Counted from the first letter of the stretch, positions 40,744-50,695 are shown. The stretch is DNA of 64,000 bases from Amycolatopsis jiangsuensis (GCF_014204865.1 NZ_JACHMG010000001.1:682001-746000); one strand, 5' to 3'. A program made the numbers and translations. Notes: generated from the sequence alone by a model not told the origin.

Positions 40744-43700
40744 CTGGTGCGGCGCGGCACGTTCAGTCCTTCCACCACGAACCTCGGCCGGCCGGAGCGG
40801 AGCGTGCGCGTGGGCCACGACACGGTCACCGTCGCCGTCTCGCCGGGGAGCAGCCACAGGTAGTTTTCGCTGCAGTAGAACGGAAGGATTCGCTCGTCGG
40901 TCCGTGGACGACGTGCCGAAAGGCGGGCGCCCGCGGTGACCACGCGGCCGGTGTTGCGCACCGTCACCACAGCGGTGCCGCGGTCCCCGTCGCGACGTAC
41001 CGGGCCCGCATGCACGGTGACCTCGGCCGGAATCCTGGTCAGCTCCCGTGCGTCCGCCGGGCTGCGGTAACGCCAGTAGACATTGCGGGAAAGCTCGGTG
41101 CCGTCCGGGGCGGTGAGCCGCAGCCGCAGCAGGTGCAGAGCGGGTAACCCGGCGGTGAACGGGACGACGAAAGCTTCCGAGACCGACGACGCGGGCACAG
41201 ACACCGGCTTCGTTGTCGGAGTGCCGAGAGAGTGTCCCTTCAGGTCGAACAGTTCGGCGTGCACTGTGGCGCCTTCCAGCGACTGCGCGGTCTGGTTGAC
41301 CGCATGCACTTGCCAGTCGGACAGCCTTGCCTGGACGTGGACCGGCTCACAGCCCTTGCGCGCGCCGTGGAAGCTGCCGTTGGTGTCGAGGTCGTAGTCG
41401 TAGGTCTGCCACACGGTGCTGTGGTGGGCGGGGTGCGACATCCACAGCAGTACGCCGGATGCGTCGTTCCACAGTGCGGCGTTGTAGGCCTCGAAGATCG
41501 CCCGCATGCTTTCGTAGTTGACCAGCTGCGCTTTCGCGCAGAAGTCGTCCAGTGACGTGGCCGTACCGAAGCGGTCCTCGATCGCGGTGCGGTAGGTGTC
41601 CGGATTCTGGCCGCCGCGGGCGCACCAGTCGTGGTGGAACCACACCGGACCGATCGGCCAGGCCGGCTGATCACCCGCGAGCCGGCGCATGCTTTCCGCG
41701 ACCGGCACGGTCGGCAGGCCGATCTCGCTGTGGAAGCCGTAGCTGCCGATTGAATAGGTGTCGCCGTCGAAGTAGCGCGCGGGGTCGATCCACGAGTACG
41801 GTCCGTGCCCGGTGACGACTCCGCCCGCCGAGTTGCCCTGATACCACAGCTCGGGCTGCTTCCCCGCCAGCAGCTCCCGCAGCCCGGTGTCCATGTCGGC
41901 TGGCGGGTCGCTTTCGTTGGTGGCGCACCACACCGCGATGCACGGATGGTGCCGGTAGCGCACCACGGTGTCCTCGGCGATGCCGAGGAACACCTTCGTA
42001 TCCGGTGGGAAGATCGCGTCGCCTGCCCAGAAGTCGTTCCACACCAGGATGCCGTTCTCGTCGCAGGCGGCGAAGAACTCCTCGCGGTTGCTGGCGCCGA
42101 CCCAGTTGCGGATCATCGTGAAGTTCATGTCCCGGTGCAGCGCGACGGCGTCGTCCATCCGGTGCGGGAGCACCCGCCGCAGCAGTTCGTCGAAACCCCA
42201 GTTTCCGCCCTTGCACAGCACCCGCACGCCGTTGACGCTGATCTGCAGCTGGGTGCCGGCGTTGCTGACCTGCTTGACGCCGCGCCAGGTAGCGCCGTCG
42301 TCGGAGACCTGCACGGTGAAAGTCAGCGCGTACGCGGCTTCCCACGTGAGCGCCACCCGGTCGAATGACGCGGCGGAGCCGAGGTCGATCTGGATCCACT
42401 GGTCGTCTGAGTATCCCGAGGACCAGCGCGTGTCGTCGCGGCCGTCCACCGCGTTCGCGGCAGCGTCGTTCGCATTGTCCTCCGAGGACGCCGTTGCCGC
42501 CTTCCCCTGAGCCAGGTCAGGGCCGGAACCGTCCATGACGGACAGTGACCACAGTGAGATCCCGTAACCGGTGGCCCGTTTCCCACCCTGGATTCGCAGG
42601 TACCGCGCGGTCGTCCGGTCGAACTGGACGGTCTGCGGCGCGGAGTGGTCGGTCGCCGGATCCACCACGACCGGTTGCGACGAGGCGTACCCGAACTGCC
42701 GCAGCCCGACCCGCACCGTGCGGCGGTCGCTGACCTGACCGCCGGCGGTGACCGTGGTGGTCAGCGAGTGCAGCTTCGCCTCGCCGTATCCGTTGGGCCA
42801 CCACAGCTTCGGGTTCCGCACCCGCATCGGCTTCAGCACCACGTCCTCCGACGCGCCCGCGGCCAGCGCCACCCGGCCGGTGGCTCGAGCCCCGGCCACC
42901 TCGGCGGACACCGTCACCGTGCGGGTCGTCGAGGAGACGTTTCGCACCGGCACGACCACCGTCACTTCGGCGACGGAGATGTCCGGCAGGCCCGGCAGCT
43001 TCGTGTCCACCCGGGGTTCGCCCAGCACGACGTCGCCGGTGGAACGGAACCGCACGTGGTTCCAGATTCCGGCACCGCGGTCGCGGACGGCGGGCATCCA
43101 GTCCCAGCCGCTGATCGAGATGTACCCGGGCAGATCCTTCTGCTCGGCGTTCGAGTTGAGGGTGGACACCCCGTCGGGGCCCTTGTCCCCGGGGTTGCCC
43201 GGATGCGGCATCGGGTCGATCCGCACCGCCACCGCGTGCCGGCCGCGCCCACGCAGCGCCGCCGAGACGTCGAACGCGGCCCGGGCCACCGGATGGGTGA
43301 GCGAGCCGGCTTCGGTGCCGTCGACCCACACCTGCGCGTGGTGGTCGATCCCGTCGAACTCCAGCCAGATCCGGCGGCCGGTGTCGAAGCCCCGGGGCAG
43401 GGTGAATTCACAGCGGTACCACCAGCTGTGCCGGGACAGTGCCTCCGGCGCGCGCATGTTGCCGAACCCGGTCGTCGGTTCGGGCAGTTTTCCCTGTTCC
43501 ACCAACGAGGTGTGCACGGTGCCGGGCACCGTCGCGGGAAGCCAGCCGGACGTGTCGGCACCAGCGCGAGCGAGCTGTTTCCCGTCGGCATCGGGCAGCC
43601 GTGAGTCCATGGTGAGCGCCCAGCCGGATTCCAGCGGGACGGTCCCGTCGTCCGCTGTGGACAGTGCGGGAGCCGGGACACGGTGGTGGTCCCAGTCGGT

Positions 43701-44318
43701 CCAGCCGGTGGCGTGCGGACGCGGATGCGCAGTGTGTCCGTGGACTTCGAACCCGTTGACTCCCAACGGGTTGGCGGTGGCCTGCTGCTTCGCGGTGAGC
43801 CGCACCCACCGTGCCGGGACGGGTTCGTCCAGGGTGACTTCGACCCGGCCGCCCGGGCTGCCGGTGGCCTCGTGCACGGTGCGCCACCTGCGGCCGTCGG
43901 TGGAGACGTCGAGGCTGAACGCCACCGGGCAGCTGGACAGGACTTCCCAGCCGGTGGTGTCGAGGAAGGGGTTGATTCCCTGCGCCGGTGTGAAGACCGG
44001 GTCCTTCGCGGTCGCCTCGAACACCAGCGCCACCGAGGTGACCGTGCACGGCGCCTGCAGGTCCACCGCGAGCCACTGCGGGTCGCCCCCGGCGGCACGC
44101 CAGCCGGACCCGCGGACTCCCGGCTCGGCCAGCCCGTCCACGGCGAACCAGGCCGGGGTCGGGGCGTAGGCGGTGGAGGACGCCGACACCGGGCGGTAGC
44201 GGGCGAGGTCGGTCGCGGTCCCGGCTTCGGCCACCTCCGGCAGTGCCAAGGGAACACCGACCCCGGCGAGCAGCACGGCGTGGGACTGCAGAAACCTGCG
44301 ACGGGGCAGATCGGGCAC
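40740..44318 (-). CDS. Secreted GH2 glycosidase with inserted F5/8C domain
   Basis: 1192 residues. A Tat-type leader (PRRRFLQSHAVLLAGVGVPLAL) exports it folded. Residues about 35-195 are an F5/8 type C (discoidin, CBM32-like) domain. About 215-400 is the GH2 sugar-binding domain (SWWYRCEFTLPRG, GIDHHAQVWVDG). About 420-545 is the Ig-like domain ending VGLRQFGY. From about 555 to 690 a partial and then a complete discoidin domain are inserted. The TIM barrel follows with acid/base Glu802 in TNESDPP and nucleophile Glu865 in HSEIGLPTVP. The layout resembles exo-beta-glucosaminidases and endo-beta-mannosidases of GH2. Third gene of the LacI-controlled operon. Confidence 0.87.
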   Translation of the reverse strand: MPDLPRRRFLQSHAVLLAGVGVPLALPEVAEAGTATDLARYRPVSASSTAYAPTPAWFAVDGLAEPGVRGSGWRAAGGDPQWLAVDLQAPCTVTSVALVFEATAKDPVFTPAQGINPFLDTTGWEVLSSCPVAFSLDVSTDGRRWRTVHEATGSPGGRVEVTLDEPVPARWVRLTAKQQATANPLGVNGFEVHGHTAHPRPHATGWTDWDHHRVPAPALSTADDGTVPLESGWALTMDSRLPDADGKQLARAGADTSGWLPATVPGTVHTSLVEQGKLPEPTTGFGNMRAPEALSRHSWWYRCEFTLPRGFDTGRRIWLEFDGIDHHAQVWVDGTEAGSLTHPVARAAFDVSAALRGRGRHAVAVRIDPMPHPGNPGDKGPDGVSTLNSNAEQKDLPGYISISGWDWMPAVRDRGAGIWNHVRFRSTGDVVLGEPRVDTKLPGLPDISVAEVTVVVPVRNVSSTTRTVTVSAEVAGARATGRVALAAGASEDVVLKPMRVRNPKLWWPNGYGEAKLHSLTTTVTAGGQVSDRRTVRVGLRQFGYASSQPVVVDPATDHSAPQTVQFDRTTARYLRIQGGKRATGYGISLWSLSVMDGSGPDLAQGKAATASSEDNANDAAANAVDGRDDTRWSSGYSDDQWIQIDLGSAASFDRVALTWEAAYALTFTVQVSDDGATWRGVKQVSNAGTQLQISVNGVRVLCKGGNWGFDELLRRVLPHRMDDAVALHRDMNFTMIRNWVGASNREEFFAACDENGILVWNDFWAGDAIFPPDTKVFLGIAEDTVVRYRHHPCIAVWCATNESDPPADMDTGLRELLAGKQPELWYQGNSAGGVVTGHGPYSWIDPARYFDGDTYSIGSYGFHSEIGLPTVPVAESMRRLAGDQPAWPIGPVWFHHDWCARGGQNPDTYRTAIEDRFGTATSLDDFCAKAQLVNYESMRAIFEAYNAALWNDASGVLLWMSHPAHHSTVWQTYDYDLDTNGSFHGARKGCEPVHVQARLSDWQVHAVNQTAQSLEGATVHAELFDLKGHSLGTPTTKPVSVPASSVSEAFVVPFTAGLPALHLLRLRLTAPDGTELSRNVYWRYRSPADARELTRIPAEVTVHAGPVRRDGDRGTAVVTVRNTGRVVTAGARLSARRPRTDERILPFYCSENYLWLLPGETATVTVSWPTRTLRSGRPRFVVEGLNVPRRTS

Positions 44319-44337
44319 GGGCTGGGCTCCGTTCGGG

Positions 44338-45438
44338 TCAGCGGGCGAGCTTCAGGTCGACGAACCGGGGCCGGTTGCGGTCGATGTCGGCGTAGAGGTC
44401 GGACAGCTGCTCGCTGTTGGTGTTGTAGGAAATGACGAGCTCCCCGGGCCGGCTGATCTCGGGATGCGCGGCGACGTTGTAGGTGTAGCGGCCGTTCCCC
44501 GCCTCCGGCGCGGTGTAGACCGTCTCGCCGCCGGTGAACGGACCGTCCGGGGTGTGTGCGTGATAGGCGTGGATGGTGTCGGTCAGGCCCGAATCGAACG
44601 TGGTCAGCAGGTATTCGCCGCCGACCGGGGTCACGCCGAACGAGCTGCCGACGTTTCCGAGCAGCCGCGCCGAGGACGCCGGGTCGGCCGACCAGCCCTG
44701 GTCGGTGCGGAACTGCCACGGCCCGTCCAGCCTGCCGATCGGGGCGCGGGCCAGGTGCAGGTACTTCGTCGGCCCGTCGCCTTCCACCCCGTAGATCCAG
44801 GTCCACCCGCCGTCGCGCATCAGCTCGGTGCCCCACTGGACGCCGCCGGCCGCGGGGACGTCGGTGAGCTTCTCCAGCCGGAAGGTGTACGGGTCCAGCG
44901 TCGCGAGCTTCGTCCCGGTCCAGGCGAAGTTGAACGGGGGCGGGTCGTCGGTCGGCTGCTGCTCGAACTCGATGACCCGGAGTTTCCCGCCGTCGACGAT
45001 GCCGTCGCCGTTCCAGTACCAGTAGTCGTTCGGTTCACCGGGGCTTACCGGCGTCGGCCCGACCAGCGACCGCGGATGCGCCCGCGGCCCGGGCGCGATC
45101 GTGGTGAGCAGGTGCTTCGCGTCCGGAGTGGACAGTACGGCCGAGTTGTGCGTGAACGGCGACGACTCGGCCAAGCTGTCGTCCGGGCGCACCGGGCCGA
45201 AGAACGTGTCGTTGAACAGCCACACGTCCAGCCCGGAGGGCAGCCGGGTGGAGTAGGTGCCGTCCGCGGCGGCCCAGCCGACGCCGGAGCGTCGGCCGAA
45301 GTCCTGCCAGCGCTGGGTGAGCGCGGTGTCCGCGGTGGCCCCGACGATCCGCAGTGGCCGGTCGGCGGCCGCGGCGGGCCCGGCGACAGCGAATGAAGCG
45401 GTGACAGCGGCGCACAGCGCCATGGTGCGGCGGAACAT
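44338..45438 (-). CDS. Secreted DUF4185/GH43-like beta-propeller protein
   Basis: ATG at 45438; 366 residues with a Sec signal peptide (MFRRTMALCAAVTASFAVAGPAAAA). The mature part has repeated propeller-like strands: DVWLFNDTFFGPV, NDYWYWNGDGIVDGGKLRV, GGWTWIYGVEG, GEYLLTTFDSG, RPGELVISYNTNSEQL. This pattern fits DUF4185/DUF5005-type five-bladed proteins related to GH43/68/117 enzymes. It is flanked at 19-20 nt by the GH92 and GH2 genes, so it likely acts on the same glycan. Confidence 0.65.
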   Translation of the reverse strand: MFRRTMALCAAVTASFAVAGPAAAADRPLRIVGATADTALTQRWQDFGRRSGVGWAAADGTYSTRLPSGLDVWLFNDTFFGPVRPDDSLAESSPFTHNSAVLSTPDAKHLLTTIAPGPRAHPRSLVGPTPVSPGEPNDYWYWNGDGIVDGGKLRVIEFEQQPTDDPPPFNFAWTGTKLATLDPYTFRLEKLTDVPAAGGVQWGTELMRDGGWTWIYGVEGDGPTKYLHLARAPIGRLDGPWQFRTDQGWSADPASSARLLGNVGSSFGVTPVGGEYLLTTFDSGLTDTIHAYHAHTPDGPFTGGETVYTAPEAGNGRYTYNVAAHPEISRPGELVISYNTNSEQLSDLYADIDRNRPRFVDLKLAR

Positions 45439-45458
45439 GAGGCGCTCCTTCCAGTGGA

Positions 45459-48400
45459 TCAGCGGTGCCCGAGCAGTTCGACTTCGGCGACGGAGGTTTT
45501 CGCCGCGCCCGACGCGGCGGCGAGATCGAGGCGGTAGTACCGGTAGGTGCCGGACTTGGCGGGCGTGTACACGCGGGTTTCGTTGCGCCACGCGAAACTC
45601 TGCGCTTGCCGACGGTCGAGCACGGTCCAGTGCCGTCCGTCGCCGGAACCGAGCAGGGTCCACGAAGACGGGTCCGCGGCGGCGTCGGTACCGGAAGTGA
45701 GTGTGTACTGCTCGACGTGGTGCGCGGCCGGGAAGTGATAGCTGACGCTGCCGCTCGCGGGCAGGTCGGCGACCGTGGCGGAGGTGTTGTCCGCGACCGC
45801 GGCGGCCGTCGTCGTGTCCGGGCCGGCGAAGTCCTGCTGCGGATCGGGGCCCGCCGGCCCGGAGACCGAAGGCGGCGCGTCGTGGGCTCCGGTGCCCCAG
45901 GCCGAAGGCCGTGGCCCCATCAGGAAGTCGATCCGTCCGCCGCCGGCGAGGTCGTCGTGGTTCACCCAGGTGTGCCCGGTGGGCCGGCCGTTGACGCGCA
46001 TGCCCTGCACGTAGACGTTGCGCGCGGAGTTGCCGTGCGCGGTGATGGTGAGGGTGCGGCCGTGGGACAGGTGGAGCGTCGCGCGGTCGAACAGCGGGGA
46101 ACCGACCGCGAACGTCGGCGACCCGACCTGCAACGGGTAGAAGCCCAGCGCGTTCATCACGTAGAACGCCGACATGGACCCGTTGTCCTCGTCACCAGGA
46201 TAGCCCTGGCCGATCCCGCTGCCGGTGAACGACCGCGCCAGCATCGACCGCACGAGCCCGGCGGTCTTCCCCGGCTGCCCCACGTAGTCGTAGAGATAGG
46301 GCACGTGCATCGCGGGCTGGTCGTTGAACGCCCACTGGCCGAACCGGTCGTCGCGGCCCTCGAACATCTCGTGGTAGGGCCCGCCGAAGCCGCCGCCGTA
46401 CTGCGCGGTCTCCGGTGTGGCGAAGAACCGGTCCAGCTTGCGGGCCAGCCCGGCGCGGCCACCGTGGAGGGAGGCCAGCCCGTTGCCGTCCTGGGGCACG
46501 GAGAAGGCGTAGGTCCAGCCGTTTCCCTCGGTGTAGTCGGAGGAATTCCACTCCAGCGGGTCGTAGGTCCCGGGAGCGTGTGCCCAGGCACCGGTGGCGG
46601 TCTTCGGCTGGAAGAAGCCGGTCTTCGGTTCGAACAGCTTCTCGTACCCCGAGGAGCGGTCGAGGAAGTAGTGGTAGTTGGTCAGGTACTCGCCGCGTCT
46701 CGGGTCGTCCGGTTTCGCCGTGCGGTAGAGCTTCAGCGACATCTGCGCGATGCCGTAGTCGGCGATCCAGTCCTCCAGCGAGGCCGACGTGCCCGAGCCG
46801 GTTTCCGACGGCGTGTAGCCGAGGAACGTGGTGTGCTGGACGTCGGGCCGCCCGGTCAGCCCGGACGAGGGCACCATCGCGTTCTTCACCGCGGCCTCGT
46901 AGGCGGAGGCGACGTCGAAGTTCGTGACTCCGCGCAGGTAGGCGTCGGCGATCGCGGCGTCCGAGCTGGTGCCGCTGAAGCCGAGGTATCCGGGCGCGGT
47001 CCACTGCCCGAGCCAGCCGCCGTCGCGGTACTGCTGCACGAACCCGTCGATCATCTGCCCCGTCAGGGCGGGGTAGAGCAGGGAGTTCAGTGACCACGCG
47101 CTGCGGTAGGTGTCCCAGAATCCTTCGTTGGCATACGGCCGGCCGCTCTTGACCGCGGAGCCGGTGGTGGTCGGGGTGTTCTCCCCGGCATTCGGGGAGT
47201 AGGGGCTGGCGTAGCGGTAGTCCGGACGCTGTGCGCTGCCGGTGTTCTCGGCGAGTTCGTTGGGGTACAGGTTGAGCCGGTACAGGCTGGAGTAGAGCGA
47301 GGTGAGCTGGTCCTCGGTCGCGCCGTCCACGGTGATCACGCCCAGCTGCTCGTCCCACACCCGCTGCGCCTCGGCGCGGACCTGGTCGAAACCGCGGCCG
47401 CCGACCTCCAGATCCAGATTGTGCTTCGCCTGGTCCACGCTGAGGAACGAAGTGGCGATGCGCATGGTCAGGGTGCGCCCGGCGCCGAGCTGGAAACCCG
47501 CGTACGCCGCCGGGCCGCCACCGCCGGTCAGCTCACCGGAGCCGGTCACCGGGCGGTCGAACGTCGCGTAGACGAACATCCGTGGCGCGCCCCAGAACCC
47601 GCTGACGTCCGAGTACCCGGTGACAACGCCGGTTTCGCGGTCGACCGTCACGTCCGAGCGGCCGTCGACGTTGTCGAAGATCAGGCTGGAGCCGCCTTCG
47701 GGGAAGCGGAACCGGAACACCGCGGCGTGCTCGGTGGGCGTCATCTCGGTGCGCAGGCCGTTGTCGAAGGTGACCGCGTACCGGTCCGGGCGTGCGGACT
47801 CGTGGTCGTGGCCGAACGTCATCGCCCGCTTCGCCCGGTCCGCCGACTCTGGCGTGTCCGAAGTGGACGGCATCACCTGGAACGTCTGATGGTCGCCGAC
47901 CCAGGGGCTCGGCTCGTGGCTGGTCGAGAACGCCTGGAGGGCGGGCCGTCCGGCCGGAGTGTTGTCCCGCAGGTACTCATACAGCGTGTCGGTGGACGAC
48001 GCGTCGGTGACCGGCGTCCAGAAGTTGAACCCGTGCGGCAGCGCGGTGGCCGGGATGGTGGCGCCGCGTGAGTAGTCGCCGGAGGAGTTGGTGCCGCGGG
48101 TGGTCACCGCGCATTCGGTCGGATGCGGCGCGGCACACGTTCCGGCAGGGCCGTCGGCGATCGCGATGTCGTCGACCCATCCGGAGAAGTGCGCGGGCGC
48201 GCCGGGCCCGGTCCAGCTGAGCAGGACGCGGCGGACGGTCTTCCCGGCCGCGGCCGCGCCGAGGTCGGCGGTGACCTGGTTCCACTGTCCGGTGTGGAGG
48301 ATCTTCGCCGCGCCTTGCTCGCCGGCGGTGAGCCGCACGCCGTTCTGGTCGGTCACCGGCAGGTCGCTCAGCTTCGAACCGTCGGTGAAGAGCAGATCCA

Positions 48401-49253
48401 GCGCGAGGTAGGTGCTCGGGTAGGCGGTGTCGTTCCCGGTGAACTCGGGAAAGACCACATAGGACAGCCGGGTGCCGCGGCGCACGGGGACGGACACGTC
48501 GTAGAGCCGGTCGGTGGCCGCGCCGCGGGCACCGGTCTGCCAGCCCTCGTAGTGCAGGGAATGAGTGCCGTTGAACCCCAGGTGCGGCTTGACGGTCGGG
48601 CCGGACGCGGGGCCGTCACCGACCTCCGCGGTCAGGCCGGGCCGGTCGTCGGAACCCGTGCCCAGCGCGAACTCCGCGAGTTGGAGGGCGGCGTCGCCGT
48701 GGTTCGCGCGGACGGTGAGCCGGTAGTGCCGGTACTCGCCCGGATGCGCGACGGCGAACAACCGGGTCTGCCCGCGCTGGGTGAGGTCCTGGTCGCGACG
48801 CTCGTCGACGGTCCGCCAGTGCGTCCCGTCGGCCGAGCCCTGCAGGGACCAGGTGCGTGGGTCACGAGCAGGGCTGTCGGTGGCCGAGGTCAGTGCGTAG
48901 GTGGTGACCCGCTTCGCGGCCGCGAGCCCGGCGGTGAGCGAGCCGCCGGCGGCGGGGACCTGCCAGCTGGTGGCGGGATCGTGGTCGGCCGCAGTTTCCG
49001 GTCCGTGGCCGGCGGGTTCGGTGCCGGTCCCGCCGAGCACGGCCGGGGTCAGCTCGCCCGGTAGCGTGGCGCCGGGCAGGACTCCGTGCGCCCCCGGTTC
49101 CGGAGTGTTTTCCCAGTCCGGTGCCGGATCAGCCGCTTCGAAGGACGTCCGGAACGAGCCCGGTGCCGCCGCGGCGGGCGTCGCCACCACTGCCGCGGCG
49201 GCGATCACCGCGACCGCGGCGAACGGGATCAGGCGGCGGGGGAGAACGGCCAC
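45459..49253 (-). CDS. Secreted GH92 alpha-mannosidase with F5/8C domains
   Basis: GTG at 49253 (GAGGAGCTCGCC before it) avoids placing the operators inside the gene; 1264 residues. Signal peptide RRLIPFAAVAVIAAAAVVATPAAAA; F5/8C-like domain about 65-195; beta-sandwich about 200-370; GH92 core about 380-1130 with ATALPHGFNFWTPVTD, ENTGSAQ, NEGFWDTYRSAWSL and GDEDNGSMSAFYVMNALGFYP containing the catalytic-type Glu1022; a second F5/8C domain to the end. GH92 enzymes are calcium-dependent exo-alpha-mannosidases acting on yeast mannan and high-mannose N-glycans. First gene of the operon after the LacI operators. Confidence 0.92.
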   Translation of the reverse strand: MAVLPRRLIPFAAVAVIAAAAVVATPAAAAPGSFRTSFEAADPAPDWENTPEPGAHGVLPGATLPGELTPAVLGGTGTEPAGHGPETAADHDPATSWQVPAAGGSLTAGLAAAKRVTTYALTSATDSPARDPRTWSLQGSADGTHWRTVDERRDQDLTQRGQTRLFAVAHPGEYRHYRLTVRANHGDAALQLAEFALGTGSDDRPGLTAEVGDGPASGPTVKPHLGFNGTHSLHYEGWQTGARGAATDRLYDVSVPVRRGTRLSYVVFPEFTGNDTAYPSTYLALDLLFTDGSKLSDLPVTDQNGVRLTAGEQGAAKILHTGQWNQVTADLGAAAAGKTVRRVLLSWTGPGAPAHFSGWVDDIAIADGPAGTCAAPHPTECAVTTRGTNSSGDYSRGATIPATALPHGFNFWTPVTDASSTDTLYEYLRDNTPAGRPALQAFSTSHEPSPWVGDHQTFQVMPSTSDTPESADRAKRAMTFGHDHESARPDRYAVTFDNGLRTEMTPTEHAAVFRFRFPEGGSSLIFDNVDGRSDVTVDRETGVVTGYSDVSGFWGAPRMFVYATFDRPVTGSGELTGGGGPAAYAGFQLGAGRTLTMRIATSFLSVDQAKHNLDLEVGGRGFDQVRAEAQRVWDEQLGVITVDGATEDQLTSLYSSLYRLNLYPNELAENTGSAQRPDYRYASPYSPNAGENTPTTTGSAVKSGRPYANEGFWDTYRSAWSLNSLLYPALTGQMIDGFVQQYRDGGWLGQWTAPGYLGFSGTSSDAAIADAYLRGVTNFDVASAYEAAVKNAMVPSSGLTGRPDVQHTTFLGYTPSETGSGTSASLEDWIADYGIAQMSLKLYRTAKPDDPRRGEYLTNYHYFLDRSSGYEKLFEPKTGFFQPKTATGAWAHAPGTYDPLEWNSSDYTEGNGWTYAFSVPQDGNGLASLHGGRAGLARKLDRFFATPETAQYGGGFGGPYHEMFEGRDDRFGQWAFNDQPAMHVPYLYDYVGQPGKTAGLVRSMLARSFTGSGIGQGYPGDEDNGSMSAFYVMNALGFYPLQVGSPTFAVGSPLFDRATLHLSHGRTLTITAHGNSARNVYVQGMRVNGRPTGHTWVNHDDLAGGGRIDFLMGPRPSAWGTGAHDAPPSVSGPAGPDPQQDFAGPDTTTAAAVADNTSATVADLPASGSVSYHFPAAHHVEQYTLTSGTDAAADPSSWTLLGSGDGRHWTVLDRRQAQSFAWRNETRVYTPAKSGTYRYYRLDLAAASGAAKTSVAEVELLGHR

Positions 49254-49311
49254 GGCGAGCTCCTCGGGGATCGGCGGACAATGCCCGTCCCGGGGCGTGC
49301 CGCGCCCGGAC

Positions 49312-49325
49312 TGACAACGTTGGCA
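49312..49325. promoter_or_regulatory. LacI-type operator 1 of the GH92 operon
   Basis: TGACAACGTTGGCA is a 14-bp palindrome around a central CG with one mismatched pair. This is the classic LacI-family form (TGNCAACGTTGNCA), 59 bp upstream of the GH92 start. Confidence 0.75.
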
Positions 49326-49349
49326 ACGCGGCTCAGTGTCGAGGTGCGT

Positions 49350-49363
49350 TGTCAGCGTTGTCA
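49350..49363. promoter_or_regulatory. LacI-type operator 2 of the GH92 operon
   Basis: TGTCAGCGTTGTCA, the same motif with one central mismatch, centred 38 bp from operator 1. Two operators between lacI and its target genes suggest cooperative repression. Confidence 0.75.
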
Positions 49364-49424
49364 ATGGCCAGAACTGGACAAAAACCGTGCGGCGGCCGGG
49401 TTTCCGATCACCCGGCCGAAGGGG

Positions 49425-50498
49425 TCAGCGGCGGGTGGAGCGGAGGGCGACGCCGTGGCCTTCGCCGGAGCCACGGGGCACGAGGGTGGTCGGCAACACC
49501 ACCCGGCGCGGCCGGGAACGGGCTCCGTCGAGCCGGGCGAACAGCAGTTCCGCCGCCCTTTTCCCGAGTTCGCGCGGATCCTGCGCGACCACGGTCACGC
49601 CGAGCACCCGGGCGAGTTCCGAGTCGTCGAACGCGACCAGCGCGGTTCGCGGTGCACGCGACTCCGCGATCGCCCGCGCCACCCCGGCGACGAGCGGCGG
49701 ATTGTCGGTGAACAGCGCGGTCGGTGCGTCATCGAGGGACAGCAGCTCCGCGGTCGCCCGGTACGCCGCCTCCGCGTCGGTGGCGTCGGTGCGGACCGCA
49801 CGCGGGGTCAGACCCGCGTCGGTCAGTGCGGCGCGGAAACCACGCAGCCGTTCGCGTGCCGTGTGGACCGCGGGGGAGTGGCCGACGTGGGCGATCGAGG
49901 TGTGCCCCTGCGCCAGCAGATGCGCCACGGCCTGCCGGGCGCCCTCGGCGTGCGCGGCCAGCACATAGTCCACCGGCAGCCGCCGCGGCGGCCGGTCGGC
50001 GAACACGATCCGCGTGCCGACGTCGAGATCCGGGCGAAGGTGGTCGTGCGCCCGGTCGGCCGACACCACGATCAGCCCGTCGAGCCGGCGTTCGACGAAC
50101 GTGGACAGCAGGGCGCGTTCGCGGGCGGGGTCCTCCCCGGAACTGGCGACGAGCGTGGTGAACGAGCGGGCGGTGCTGACCTGTTCGATGGCGCTGAGCA
50201 TGCCCGCGTAGAACGGGTCGGCCACGTCCGCGGTGAGCACGCCGATCCCGCCCGCGGCCCGGTCGGCCCGCCGCAGCCCGACGGCGTGGCCGTTGGGCCG
50301 GAAGCCGAGCCGCCGGATCTCCGCCTGGACCCGCCCGCGCACGTCGTCGCTGATGAACGGGTAGTTGTGCACCACGCGCGAAACGGTCTTGACGCTCACC
50401 GAGGCCGCCGACGCCACGTCGCGCATCGTGGGCCGGCCGGTGGGAGCCGGGCCCCGCCGGCCGGTCACCGGAGGGTTTTCGTCCGAGCCACGAGCCAC
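49425..50498 (-). CDS. LacI-family regulator of the glycosidase operon
   Basis: 357 residues from a GTG at 50498. The N-terminal helix-turn-helix and hinge (TMRDVASAASVSVKTVSRVVHNYPFISDDVRGRVQAEIRRLGFRPN) are textbook LacI; the periplasmic-binding-like core follows (IGVLTADVADPFYAGMLSAIEQ, DGLIVVSADRA, HTSIAHVGHS, ALVAFDDSELA). It lies directly upstream of the operators and GH92 gene on the same strand. The inducer is probably a mannose-containing sugar. Confidence 0.92.
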   Translation of the reverse strand: MARGSDENPPVTGRRGPAPTGRPTMRDVASAASVSVKTVSRVVHNYPFISDDVRGRVQAEIRRLGFRPNGHAVGLRRADRAAGGIGVLTADVADPFYAGMLSAIEQVSTARSFTTLVASSGEDPARERALLSTFVERRLDGLIVVSADRAHDHLRPDLDVGTRIVFADRPPRRLPVDYVLAAHAEGARQAVAHLLAQGHTSIAHVGHSPAVHTARERLRGFRAALTDAGLTPRAVRTDATDAEAAYRATAELLSLDDAPTALFTDNPPLVAGVARAIAESRAPRTALVAFDDSELARVLGVTVVAQDPRELGKRAAELLFARLDGARSRPRRVVLPTTLVPRGSGEGHGVALRSTRR

Positions 50499-50695
50499 CG
50501 CGGGACCCTATCGCAGACCGGCTTCGACGGTGGGGCGCCGAATTCCCGGCGCGTGCCTGCGGGCGGCGAAGGCGTGAAGCGCGATACCCGGCGCGGGACG
50601 TTTGCTGGGGAACGACCGGCCGGTGTGCGCTCCGGCAGAACCGCGCGGTGGTGTTCCGGACTTCGTGCGGCCCCACGTACCGGCGTCAGGAAGCG

